Origin: Terripilifer ovatus
GTDB taxonomy: Bacteria; Pseudomonadota; Alphaproteobacteria; Rhizobiales; Beijerinckiaceae
DNA length: 64,000 nt
Direction of reading: 5' to 3'
Assembly: GCA_029222685.1 (NCBI GenBank)
Contig: JARHVB010000086.1
Location: forward strand, 372,001 to 436,000
In this document: positions 7,816 through 16,304 of the stretch, in pieces
Numbering within the stretch: the first letter of the stretch is position 1
Layout of the letters: each line of letters opens with the position of its first letter
Notes under the pieces: generated by a model
What the model saw: only the letters and a program-made list of their open reading frames with translations
Databases searched by the model: none
Told to the model about the DNA's origin: nothing
Position numbers and translations under genes: made by a program

Positions 7816-9404
7816 GCGGACTTGCCCGCAATCTCCTGTCGGTCGGCGGGTACACGTTGCTGTCGCGCGCCACGGGCTTTGCCCGCGACGTGCTGCTGGG
7901 CGCCCTGCTCGGCGCCGGCGCCCTGGCCGACGCCTTCTACATCGCCCTGCGCCTGCCCAACCACTTCCGCGCCATCTTCGGCGAAGGCGCGTTCAACGCG
8001 GCCTATGTACCGGCCTATTCGCAGGTGCTTGAGGGACAGGGGCCTGACGCCGCCAAGTTGTTCTCGGCGCGGATGTTCACCTTGCTGGCGGCGACGCAGG
8101 TCATCCTGCTGCTGCTGGCATGGTCGTTCATGCCGCAGCTTATGGCGGTGCTGGCGCCGGGCCTCGACGAAGATCCGCAGCGGCTCGAACTTGCCATGAC
8201 GATGACGCGCATCACCTTTCCCTATCTGCTCTGCGTCACGCTCGTCACGCTCGTGTCGGGCACGTTGAACGCCAACGGCCGCTTCGCCGCCGCGGCCTTC
8301 GCGCCGGTGCTGCTCAATCTCGCGATCATGGCGTTCCTGGCCGTGGCCTTCCTATTTCCCAACGCCGGGATCGCGGCCAGCGTCGGCACGCTGGTGTCCG
8401 GCGCGCTGCAACTGGCGCTTGTCCTTGTGGCGGCAAAACGCGCCGGACTGCTTGCCATGTTTGCGCGCGTGCGTTGGGACGACGACATCCGGCGTTTCTT
8501 CAAATCCTTCGTGCCGGCGGTCGTCGGTTCGGCCGGCGTCCAGATCGCCCTGTTCGTCGACACGATCATCGTTTCGCTGCTGCCGGCCGGCGGCGTGTCA
8601 TCGGTCTATTACGCCGACCGCATCTATCAGTTGCCCGTCGGGGTCATCGCCATTGCGGCAGGCACCGTGCTTCTGCCAGAGATGAGCCGGCGGTTTGCCG
8701 CGGGTGAGGATAGCAGCGCCTATGACGCGCAGAACCGTACGATGGCGCTGACGATCGCGCTCTGCGCGCCGTTCTTCGTGGCCTTCGTCGCCATTCCTGA
8801 CCTTATCATGCGCGGCGTGTTCATGCGCGGCGCGTTCGACGAACAAGCCGCGATAGCCTCAGCGCGCGTGCTGATGGCCTACGGCTATGGCCTGCCCGCC
8901 ATCGTGCTGATCCGCGCCGCAGTCGCCAGCTTCCAGGCGCGCGGCGATACGACGACGCCGATGCTGATCTCGCTATTCGCCGTCTCCGTGAATGTCGGCC
9001 TGAAGCTTCTCCTGTTCCGTTCACATGGAGCGGCAGGCCTCGCCATCGCCACCTCCGCCGGCGCCTGGATCAATTTTCTGCTGCTGGCCTTTCTCGCCAT
9101 GCGCAAGGGCGACATGCAGCCCGACAAAACAACGATCCAGGTGTTCGCTGCCGTCGCCGTGGCGAGCGCCGCGCTTGCTGCCGTTGCGCTGACCGGCCGC
9201 GCGTCCGCGCATGCGATCGCAGCCGACGCCGGCCGCTGGATCAACGAAATTGAACTGCTGGCCCTCGGCCTTGTCGGTGGCCTCGCTTACGTGGGTGTGC
9301 TCAGCGCCGGCTTGCTGGCATTGGGCATAAGATTTCGACGCCTGCGCCCGCTGCGCCGGAGCAAGGCCGCGCCCGACGTCGGCCAGACCACCATAGGAGG
9401 CTGA
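7812..9404 (+). CDS. murJ: lipid II flippase MurJ
   Basis: 530 residues, polytopic (about 14 membrane helices), MVF/MviN family of the MOP exporter superfamily. It moves lipid II across the inner membrane for peptidoglycan synthesis. Family marks include an N-terminal LLSRATGFARDVLLG with conserved Arg/Asp, LPNHFRAIFGEGAFNAAYVP (functionally important arginines in the cavity), and SVYYADRIYQLPVGVIAIA. Length is normal. The start is GTG at 7812, with a GGGG-containing ribosome site 8 nt upstream. The next gene starts 2 nt after its stop, so the glycosyltransferase, murJ and the dehalogenase form a probable transcription unit. Confidence 0.95.
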   Translation: MSGLARNLLSVGGYTLLSRATGFARDVLLGALLGAGALADAFYIALRLPNHFRAIFGEGAFNAAYVPAYSQVLEGQGPDAAKLFSARMFTLLAATQVILLLLAWSFMPQLMAVLAPGLDEDPQRLELAMTMTRITFPYLLCVTLVTLVSGTLNANGRFAAAAFAPVLLNLAIMAFLAVAFLFPNAGIAASVGTLVSGALQLALVLVAAKRAGLLAMFARVRWDDDIRRFFKSFVPAVVGSAGVQIALFVDTIIVSLLPAGGVSSVYYADRIYQLPVGVIAIAAGTVLLPEMSRRFAAGEDSSAYDAQNRTMALTIALCAPFFVAFVAIPDLIMRGVFMRGAFDEQAAIASARVLMAYGYGLPAIVLIRAAVASFQARGDTTTPMLISLFAVSVNVGLKLLLFRSHGAAGLAIATSAGAWINFLLLAFLAMRKGDMQPDKTTIQVFAAVAVASAALAAVALTGRASAHAIAADAGRWINEIELLALGLVGGLAYVGVLSAGLLALGIRFRRLRPLRRSKAAPDVGQTTIGG

Positions 9405-9406
9405 GC

Positions 9407-10072
9407 ATGCCGAGCGAACTCTTCGTGTTCGATGCCTACGGAACGCTGTTCGACGTGCATTCCGCCGTGGCGCGCCAGCGCGCCGCGGTCGGCCCGAACG
9501 CCGATCGCATTTCCGATCTGTGGCGCAGGAAGCAGCTCGAATATACCTGGACGCGCACCATGATGGGCGCCTACCGGGATTTTCGGCAATTGACCGCGGA
9601 GGCGCTCGACTTCGCTGCAGCCAGCTTCGGCGGCATCGACACTGAAACGCGCGCAAACCTGCTCGCGGCTTACGAAACGCTGGCCGCCTATGCGGACGTC
9701 AAGCCCTGCCTCGATGCCTTGCGCGCGCGCAGCGCGCGGCTCGCCATTCTGTCGAACGGCACGCCGGGCATGCTCAATGCGGCGCTGGCCGCAGCCAGGC
9801 TCGACGGGCAATTCCATGCGGTGCTTTCCGTGGACGACCTGGCGGCGTTCAAGACTGTGCCCGCGGTTTACGAACTGGTGACGGAGCGGTTTGGCGTGCG
9901 GCCGGAACAGGTCTGCTTCTTGTCCTCGAACCGCTGGGACATCGCTGGAGCCAAGAAATTCGGTTTCCGGCCGATCTGGGTCAACCGCTCGAACCAGCCC
10001 GACGAATATACGGATCTGAAACCGATCCGGACCGTGCGCAGCCTTGCCGACGTGCCGGGCCTGGATGTCTAA
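9407..10072 (+). CDS. (S)-2-haloacid dehalogenase type II, HAD superfamily
   Basis: 221 residues. L-2-haloacid dehalogenases hydrolyse 2-halocarboxylic acids through an aspartyl ester. Visible catalytic residues: nucleophile Asp9 in DAYGTLFD, Arg40/41 in LWRRKQLEYTW (halide cradle), Ser116-Asn117 in LSNGTP, Lys149, Tyr155, and SSNRWDIAGA (173-182) with Asn175 and Asp178. The LWRRKQLEYTW element is diagnostic for true type II haloacid dehalogenases rather than generic HAD phosphatases. It follows murJ by 2 nt. Its final four codons plus stop form the first unit of a 15-nt tandem repeat. Substrate in vivo is not shown by the sequence. Confidence 0.88.
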   Translation: MPSELFVFDAYGTLFDVHSAVARQRAAVGPNADRISDLWRRKQLEYTWTRTMMGAYRDFRQLTAEALDFAAASFGGIDTETRANLLAAYETLAAYADVKPCLDALRARSARLAILSNGTPGMLNAALAAARLDGQFHAVLSVDDLAAFKTVPAVYELVTERFGVRPEQVCFLSSNRWDIAGAKKFGFRPIWVNRSNQPDEYTDLKPIRTVRSLADVPGLDV

Positions 10073-10143
10073 GGCTTGTCCAAGGCTCGGATGTCCAAGG
10101 CTCGGATGTCGAAGGCTTGGATGTCGCAGGCTTGGATGTCTGA
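10058..10143 (+). repeat. 15-nt tandem repeat between dehalogenase and panC
   Basis: Six units of the form GGCTYGGATGTCNAA: 10058-10072, 10073-10083 (short by 4 nt), 10084-10098, 10099-10113, 10114-10128 and 10129-10143. Unit 1 encodes Gly-Leu-Asp-Val-stop of the dehalogenase. Each full unit carries an ATG. The array ends 47 nt before the panC start. Confidence 0.9.
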
Positions 10144-10190
10144 GCCAGCCTGCTTACATAACCTTTCTGCAACGCCCAACTGGACCATCG

Positions 10191-11045
10191 ATGACCCAGC
10201 CTGCGATCTACACGACCGTCGAACAGATGCGCCAAGCGCTGCGTCCCTGGCGCAACGCGCAGGAGCGGATCGCACTGGTGCCGACCATGGGCGCCCTGCA
10301 TGCCGGGCATATTTCGCTGACGCATCTGGCCAGGCAAAAGGCCGCGCGATGCGTGGTGTCGATCTTCGTCAATCCGACGCAGTTCGCGCCGCAGGAGGAC
10401 TTCTCCAAATATCCGCGCACGTTCGAGGCGGACCTCGCAAAACTTGCGGCGGCTGGCGTCGATGGCGTCTATGCACCGGCTCCCGACGTGATGTATCCGC
10501 AGGGATTCGCGACGACCATTTCGCTTGCCGGCCCCGCGATTGCCGGTCTTGAAGACAGGTTTCGTCCGACGCATTTTGCCGGTGTCGCCACCGTGGTCGC
10601 CAAACTGTTTACGCAAGCCATGCCTGACGTGGCGGTTTTCGGCGAGAAGGATTACCAGCAGCTCGCCGTCATCCGCCAGATGACGAAGGATCTCGATCTC
10701 GCCGTCGATGTCGTCGGCGCCCCCACCATCCGCGAAGATGACGGCCTCGCCATGTCCTCGCGCAATGTCTATCTCGACGCCAGGGAGCGTGCGACAGCGC
10801 CGTTGCTGCACAAGACGTTGCAGGACTGCGCGGCGCGCATCAGAGCTGGCGGCGAGGCCGCGAAAAGCCTTGCGGAAGCAGGCAAGAGCCTCACGGCGGC
10901 CGGTTTCGTGCTCGACTATCTGGAATTGCGCGACGCGATGTCGCTCGGCGCACCTGATCCGACGCAGCGTCACGCACGCATGCTGGTGGCGGCAAGACTC
11001 GGCAAGACGAGATTGATCGACAACATCCCCGTCCCGCTCGCGTAA
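10191..11045 (+). CDS. panC: pantothenate synthetase
   Basis: 284 residues. Joins pantoate and beta-alanine with ATP to give pantothenate, the precursor of coenzyme A. It is a class I nucleotidyl transferase: HxGH is HAGH at 37-40 within PTMGALHAGH, followed by FVNPTQF, GEKDYQQL, and the flexible MSSRN loop near 187. ATG 10191 gives the usual N-terminus and family length. The same frame stays open upstream through the tandem repeat, but that would add a repetitive Cys/Arg-rich tail not found in the family. panB follows after 21 nt, the classic pan operon pair. Confidence 0.95.
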   Translation: MTQPAIYTTVEQMRQALRPWRNAQERIALVPTMGALHAGHISLTHLARQKAARCVVSIFVNPTQFAPQEDFSKYPRTFEADLAKLAAAGVDGVYAPAPDVMYPQGFATTISLAGPAIAGLEDRFRPTHFAGVATVVAKLFTQAMPDVAVFGEKDYQQLAVIRQMTKDLDLAVDVVGAPTIREDDGLAMSSRNVYLDARERATAPLLHKTLQDCAARIRAGGEAAKSLAEAGKSLTAAGFVLDYLELRDAMSLGAPDPTQRHARMLVAARLGKTRLIDNIPVPLA

Positions 11046-11066
11046 TACAAGCACAGGACAAGCACC

Positions 11067-11882
11067 ATGGCTTATCTTTCCGATGCGAAACCGCTGAAGC
11101 TGACCGATTTCGCCAAGATGCGCGCCGCCGGCGAGAAGATCGCCGTGCTCACGAGCTATGATTCAAGCTTCGCGACTTTGCTCGACCGCTGCGGCGTCGA
11201 CATTCAACTGGTCGGGGATTCGCTCGGCAACGTGCTGCAGGGCCATTCCTCGACGCTGCCCGTCACCCTCGAACACATGGAATATCACACCGGCTGCGTC
11301 TCGCGTGGCGTGCACCGGTCGTTCATCATGTCCGACATGCCGTTCGGTTCCTATCAGGAGAGCCCGGCCCAGGCCATGCGCAATGCGGCGCGCCTGATGG
11401 CGGCCGGCGCGCATATGGTGAAGATCGAGGGCGGCGCCTATATGGCCGAGACGATACGATTTCTGGTCGAGCGCGGCGTGCCCGTATGCGCCCATATCGG
11501 CCTGACGCCGCAATCCGTCAACCAGCTCGGCGGCTATCGCGTGCAGGGCGCCAATCAATTGCAGGCCGCCATCATGAAGGACGACGCGCGCGCCCTGCAG
11601 GACGCGGGCGCGACATTCGTGTTGATGGAAATGGTGCCTGCCGCCCTTGCCGGCGAGATCACGGCCTCTTTGCAGGAGGCCGGCACCATCGGCATCGGCG
11701 CCGGTGTGGATTGTTCGGGGCAAGTGTTGGTGCTGCATGACATGATCGGCGTCTACCCCGGCAAGCGCCCACGCTTCACCAGGGATTTCATGGTCGGCGC
11801 GAGCAGCATCGACGATGCGGTGACGCGCTACGTTGCGGCTGTGAAAGACAAGAGTTTTCCGGCTGCGGAACATTCCTATTGA
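11067..11882 (+). CDS. panB: 3-methyl-2-oxobutanoate hydroxymethyltransferase
   Basis: 271 residues, normal length. Transfers a hydroxymethyl group from 5,10-methylene-THF to 2-oxoisovalerate to form ketopantoate. Family motifs: LTSYDSSFATLLDRCGVD, VGDSLGNVLQG (metal-binding Asp), DMPFGSYQ, VKIEGG, HIGLTPQS and the catalytic Glu in LMEMVPA. It lies downstream of panC in the same direction; panE and panD are not in the window. A 262-base stretch without a recognisable gene follows before the amidase. Confidence 0.95.
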   Translation: MAYLSDAKPLKLTDFAKMRAAGEKIAVLTSYDSSFATLLDRCGVDIQLVGDSLGNVLQGHSSTLPVTLEHMEYHTGCVSRGVHRSFIMSDMPFGSYQESPAQAMRNAARLMAAGAHMVKIEGGAYMAETIRFLVERGVPVCAHIGLTPQSVNQLGGYRVQGANQLQAAIMKDDARALQDAGATFVLMEMVPAALAGEITASLQEAGTIGIGAGVDCSGQVLVLHDMIGVYPGKRPRFTRDFMVGASSIDDAVTRYVAAVKDKSFPAAEHSY

Positions 11883-12144
11883 TCTGCAGCATCGCGCCGG
11901 TGTGATATTCATCTGCAGATGATGAGCGTCACGCGGCCATTGAGTTGCCGGCCTTCAATAGCCCTAGACAATCGACGATTTGAAGGCAGAGCACTGTGTG
12001 ATTTGCTGCAGCAGCAGGATGCGACGCAGCCGATGTGACAAGACGCAAGCAAGGCTTGCGGCCCGGCCATATCTGGCTGGCATATTTATTGCTCGATACG
12101 GCTCAACATGAATGCGAACCTATGTCGATCAATGGAGCACCACA

Positions 12145-13650
12145 ATGTCATCTCTGCCGAGGAATGCCGAACTGGAGCCATTTGCTGTCGTTGAAGCGAC
12201 GATTGAAGACATCCACGCTGCTTTCAAGACCGGCAGATTGACAGCCCGCCAATTGGTCGAGCAATATCTCGCGCGCATAGAGCTCTACGATCAGAGAGGG
12301 CCGGCGCTGAATGCGATTATTTCGCTCAATCCGGAAGCACTGGCTGACGCGGATCGCCTTGACGCTGCCCTCATGTCAGGCGCCTTCGTCGGACCGCTGC
12401 ACGGCATTCCTTTGCTGATCAAAGACCAGGTTGACGTCAACGGCATGGCGACGACGCTTGGCTCGGTTCTGTTCCAGGATTATCGGCCGCAGCGCGACAG
12501 CTTCGTCATCAAGAAAGTGAAGGACGCGGGCGCCATTATTCTGGGAAAGGTGACCTTGGGCGAACTTGGCGGCGGCGACACGCACGGGTCTCTATTTGGC
12601 TCGACCAAGAATGTCTATGACCTTGAGCGCACAGCGGGCGGGTCTTCCGGTGGCAGCGGCGCTTCCGTATCGGCGAATTTCTGCACCGCATCGATCGGAC
12701 AGGAAGGCTTTGCGTCCATTCGCCGGCCGTCGACCTGGAACGGCATCGTCGGCATGCGGCCTTCCGCCGGCCTTGTGAGCCGGACCGGCGCTTTCGGCGG
12801 CTGGCCGGCGCTCAACGGCTCGCTCGGGCCGATGGCGAGGACGGTGACCGATCTCGCCAAGCTTCTCGACTGCATGGTCGGTTACGATCCCGATGATCCA
12901 GCAACGGCCTACGGCTTCGACAAGAAGCCGGCCAGCTATGCGGCGAACCTGAGCAAGACATCGCTCGCCGGCGCTCGCATCGGCATCCTGCGGGAACCGA
13001 TGGGCTTTGGCGTAGCCCCCGACTCGGAGGACTTCAAGAAGGTCGATGCTGTATTCTCCGCCGCGGTCGACGACTTGCGCAAGGCAGGCGCCGAGATCGT
13101 CGATCCCGTCGTCATTCCCAATCTGAACGCGCTTCTAAAGACACGTGCAAGAAGCACCGAAGAAGACGATGCGGGTTATGAACACTACATCAAGGGCACG
13201 AATGCGCCGTTTCCGACCCGAGCCGCGGCGCTAGCTTCCCCGCTCTTCGAGAAGGTCGGGCCTCAATCGAAGGACCGCTGGCGCGGCGCATCCACGGTCG
13301 AGCAGCAATTGGCGCAGAGCAAGGCACGTACGACACTGATGACGAACCTGATGAATGTCATGGCCGAGCATCGGCTCGACGCCATCGTTCACAAGGCCGT
13401 CGAGCAGCAGCCGACGCTCATCAAGGACGGTATCTCCCCGCCTTTCGTCGACCAGCGAGGAGCCCCTTTCATCAATACCTTCCTGATGTTCGTGCCGTCG
13501 ATTGTCGTTCCGGCGGGCTTCACGACGGACAATCTTCCCGCCGGCATCACCTTCCTGGGTCGGCCCTATTCCGATGCACGCATGATCGAGCTTGCCTACG
13601 CCTATGAGCAGGCGACGATGCATCGTCGCGCGCCAACGTCGACGCCGTGA
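12145..13650 (+). CDS. amidase signature family enzyme
   Basis: 501 residues. The amidase signature fold is clear, with the Ser-cisSer-Lys triad at Lys93 (LLIKDQVD), Ser168 (AGGSSGGSGA) and Ser191 (FASIRRPS). The nucleophile loop reads GQEGFASIRRPS where most members have GSxRxPA, a small variation. The C-terminal AGITFLGRPYSD element is typical. The enzyme should hydrolyse an amide or carbamoyl compound; the substrate is unknown. ATG 12145 has GGAG eight bases upstream, so the 11-codon longer frame is less likely. It converges on an orphan binding-protein gene (12 nt between stops) and belongs to a small catabolic group. Confidence 0.88.
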   Translation: MSSLPRNAELEPFAVVEATIEDIHAAFKTGRLTARQLVEQYLARIELYDQRGPALNAIISLNPEALADADRLDAALMSGAFVGPLHGIPLLIKDQVDVNGMATTLGSVLFQDYRPQRDSFVIKKVKDAGAIILGKVTLGELGGGDTHGSLFGSTKNVYDLERTAGGSSGGSGASVSANFCTASIGQEGFASIRRPSTWNGIVGMRPSAGLVSRTGAFGGWPALNGSLGPMARTVTDLAKLLDCMVGYDPDDPATAYGFDKKPASYAANLSKTSLAGARIGILREPMGFGVAPDSEDFKKVDAVFSAAVDDLRKAGAEIVDPVVIPNLNALLKTRARSTEEDDAGYEHYIKGTNAPFPTRAAALASPLFEKVGPQSKDRWRGASTVEQQLAQSKARTTLMTNLMNVMAEHRLDAIVHKAVEQQPTLIKDGISPPFVDQRGAPFINTFLMFVPSIVVPAGFTTDNLPAGITFLGRPYSDARMIELAYAYEQATMHRRAPTSTP

Positions 13651-13662
13651 TGGCTGTTCAAA

Positions 13663-14622
13663 CTATTGCTTTTGGAGGTTTGCCAGGCGGACATAGGCGG
13701 CCCAATCGGCAATGCTCTTTTCGAGAAAACGCTGCGCCTCGTCCGGCGTGCTGATAAAGGCTTCGGCGCCGTTGTCGATCAGGAATTTGCGGGCTTCATC
13801 CGTCGCGAGAATCTGGTTGAACCAGCCGTTCATTTTGTCGACGATCGGGCGTGGTGTCTGCTTTGGAACCGCAGCCGCCCACCAGCCTGTCAGCTCCATA
13901 TCAAGCCCCGACTGTCGGAAAGTCGGCACGCCGGGCAAGGATGCCATCGGCTCCGGGGTACTGAGGGCGAGAATCTTGATATTGCCCTTCCGCGCCTGGG
14001 CTAGCGCCAGCAGCGGATCGACCATGACATAGTCGATCTGCCCGCCTGTCAGGTCGCGCAGGCCATCATTGTTGCTCTTGTAGTTTACGAGCGTTACGTC
14101 AACGCCGGCCACTTTTTTGAACATCTCTCCGGTGATCGTTCCGGACGTGGACGAGGTCCCATATTTGGCCCGCGGCTTCGCGCGCAGTTCGTTGACGAGA
14201 TCCGACAATGTCTTGACCGGGCTGCTGCCGGCGACGACCAGGACAGTCCCCTGCTTGTTGAGCGTTGCCACCAATTGAAGGTCGCGGGCAACATCGACCA
14301 TTTCACCTTCATAGAGGTGCATGTTGCCGGCCATCCCGCTGCCGGCATGAACAAGAACGGTGTAGCCGTTCGGTTTCGACTTCGCCACGTAAGACGTCGC
14401 GATATTGCCCGTGGCGCCCGGCTTGTTTTCAACGACAACCGTGGCGCCGGACAACTTGGCAAAGCGATCGGCAAAGAAACGAACGAGAAGATCGGCGCCG
14501 CTTCCCACAGCATATCCCGACACGAAGTGGACGACCTCCTGCGGATAACCTGTTTGCGCGCGCGCAGACGAATTGCCGAGTGCCAGGACGGCAAGCAACG
14601 CAAGGCCGATATGGCGCAGCAT
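13663..14622 (-). CDS. Bug/TctC-type periplasmic binding protein
   Basis: 319 residues with a signal peptide (cleavage expected after ALGNSSARA, about residue 22). Extracytoplasmic solute receptor of the tripartite tricarboxylate transporter family: VVENKPGATGNIA, KPNGYTVLVH, the TTGGQIDYVMVDP-like region and GVPTFRQSG are typical of Bug proteins. No TctA or TctB membrane subunits lie near it, which is usual for these orphan receptors. It is divergent from the MmgE/PrpD gene with a shared 136-nt promoter region, and convergent with the amidase. A role in sensing or capturing the substrate of this group is inferred. Confidence 0.87.
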   Translation of the reverse strand: MLRHIGLALLAVLALGNSSARAQTGYPQEVVHFVSGYAVGSGADLLVRFFADRFAKLSGATVVVENKPGATGNIATSYVAKSKPNGYTVLVHAGSGMAGNMHLYEGEMVDVARDLQLVATLNKQGTVLVVAGSSPVKTLSDLVNELRAKPRAKYGTSSTSGTITGEMFKKVAGVDVTLVNYKSNNDGLRDLTGGQIDYVMVDPLLALAQARKGNIKILALSTPEPMASLPGVPTFRQSGLDMELTGWWAAAVPKQTPRPIVDKMNGWFNQILATDEARKFLIDNGAEAFISTPDEAQRFLEKSIADWAAYVRLANLQKQ

Positions 14623-14758
14623 AAATCCTCCCCAATATCAAAAAGACGATACAGCGATCACAGCTCAATTTAGATGATGTTGACATGTAAAAACGCTAAG
14701 ATCAATAAACAGGAAGCCGCGCGCGTGAAGATGTCCGGCGCCAACCCTTGGGGGGATC

Positions 14759-16144
14759 ATGTCTGCAACGATGACGCGCATTCTGGCTGAGGAAGCCGTC
14801 ACCTTCAATTACGATGGGATGGCTCCGCAAGTGAGGCATCAGGCAAAACGCCATATCCTCGACACCCTTGCGTGCGCAGTGGGCGCCTTCGATGCCGAGT
14901 CCTGCGCTGCCGCACGCGAAGTCGCCAAAGAGCTGACACCCCTGCCGCAATCGACCCTCATCGGGGAAACCCAGAAGGTGGGCTTGTCGTCGGCCATCAT
15001 CGCCAATGAAACGATGATCCGTTATCTCGACTTCAATGACGTTCTCTATTTCGCCAAAAGCCCGGGAAAGATCGGCGGCGCCCATCCAAGCGACGCCCTG
15101 GCGGCGGTCTTCGCGCTTGCCGAATGGCAGAAGTCGTCCGGCCGTCAAATCATCGAAGCGACTGTCGCCGGTTATCAGACGATCGCACGGATCGTCGATG
15201 GCCTGGCGGAAGGGCTGTCGCCCGTGGGCTTCCACAATGGGACGGTGATGCCCTATGGCGGCGCGGTCATCGCCGGCAAACTCCTCAACATGAATGCCGA
15301 GCAGATCATGCATGCCATGGGCATCGGCGGGTCAACCGCCATCGGCCTTGGCGTCAATGACGCCGAAGGAGAGGAATACAACAATACCAAAAATATGGCC
15401 GACGGCTTCATGGTTGAACGCGGTGTGCTGGGCGCATTCCTCGCCCGCCGCGGCGTCACAGGTCCGGAGCGTATCCTTGAAGGCAACAAGGGCTTTGCCC
15501 ATTCGGTGTTGCACGGCGTGGACAATTTTCGCCTGAAGCCCGTGCCCGACGAACCCTACATCATGCAGGCGCGGACAAAATTCTTTCCGACGGAATCGAC
15601 CATTCAGGGCCATCTGTCGGCCTTGAGCGAGCTTGTCATCGCGCACAATCTCACGCCCGACGATATTTCCGGCGTTACGGTGCGAACCAACAAGCGCGCC
15701 ATCGAACACAATGGCGACCCGGCGAAGAAATATCCCAACAACAAGGAGACCGCCGATCACAGCGCCTATTTCATGAGCGCGCTCTGCATTGTCGGCAAGG
15801 GCCGCGTGACGCCGTTCTCGTTCACCGAGGCGGCCTATCGCGACGCCACCATCCGCCGGCTGACCGATCTGGTGGTGCTCGAACATGTGGCCGAATATGA
15901 TCCGATCCCTCCGGCGGCGGAGGTCGAGATCACGCTGCGGAACAACAAAACTCTAAAGCGCAGGGTCGATCAACCCAAAGGCAACACCGGCAACAAGATG
16001 ACCGACGACGACCTGCGCAACAAGTTCATCGATTGCGCCAATGGTCGCCTGACGGACAGCCAGGTCGACCGCATCGTCGAGACCTGCTTTGCGCTGGAGA
16101 AGCTGGACGATGTCGGCACGCTGCTGCGACAGATCGTGCTGTAG
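14759..16144 (+). CDS. MmgE/PrpD family protein
   Basis: 461 residues, full length for the family, which contains 2-methylcitrate dehydratase and related acid hydratases/dehydratases and epimerases. Visible marks: RHILDTLACAVGA near the N-terminus, GGAHPSDALAAVFALAE, GYQTIARI, HNGTVMPYGGAVIAGKLL, MGIGGS and KFFPTESTIQGHL, corresponding to the all-helical domain and the substrate pocket. No methylcitrate synthase or lyase lies nearby, so the reaction is probably not the propionate pathway; these genes recur beside orphan Bug receptors in Hyphomicrobiales and Burkholderiales. Cytoplasmic. Confidence 0.85.
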   Translation: MSATMTRILAEEAVTFNYDGMAPQVRHQAKRHILDTLACAVGAFDAESCAAAREVAKELTPLPQSTLIGETQKVGLSSAIIANETMIRYLDFNDVLYFAKSPGKIGGAHPSDALAAVFALAEWQKSSGRQIIEATVAGYQTIARIVDGLAEGLSPVGFHNGTVMPYGGAVIAGKLLNMNAEQIMHAMGIGGSTAIGLGVNDAEGEEYNNTKNMADGFMVERGVLGAFLARRGVTGPERILEGNKGFAHSVLHGVDNFRLKPVPDEPYIMQARTKFFPTESTIQGHLSALSELVIAHNLTPDDISGVTVRTNKRAIEHNGDPAKKYPNNKETADHSAYFMSALCIVGKGRVTPFSFTEAAYRDATIRRLTDLVVLEHVAEYDPIPPAAEVEITLRNNKTLKRRVDQPKGNTGNKMTDDDLRNKFIDCANGRLTDSQVDRIVETCFALEKLDDVGTLLRQIVL

Positions 16145-16158
16145 ACTTGGCAACGGTT

Positions 16159-16284
16159 GTCATTCCCGACGCGTCGAAGGCGCGAGCGGGAATCCAGGAG
16201 TCAAGGCCGCCGCTTTGGCTACTACCTCGATCCGTCACGTTGCCTCCTGGATTCCCGCTCTGCGCTTCGCTTGGCGGGAATGAC
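16159..16284. repeat. 126-bp palindromic repeat (GTCATTCCCG ends)
   Basis: Perfect terminal inverted repeats GTCATTCCCG (16159-16168) and CGGGAATGAC (16275-16284). Each is followed inward by an arm ending in GGGAATCCAGGAG / CTCCTGGATTCCC. It lies between two convergent genes (stops at 16144 and 16305) and could end transcription from both sides. Related arms occur at 45489-45593. Confidence 0.85.
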
Positions 16285-16304
16285 ACCCGGGACTGAAGCA
16301 AAAA

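Noticed and set aside
10058..10143. Tandem array considered as CRISPR or phase-variation tract
   Set aside because: Units adjoin with no spacers, so it is not CRISPR. The period of 15 preserves frame, so simple on/off phase variation does not follow.
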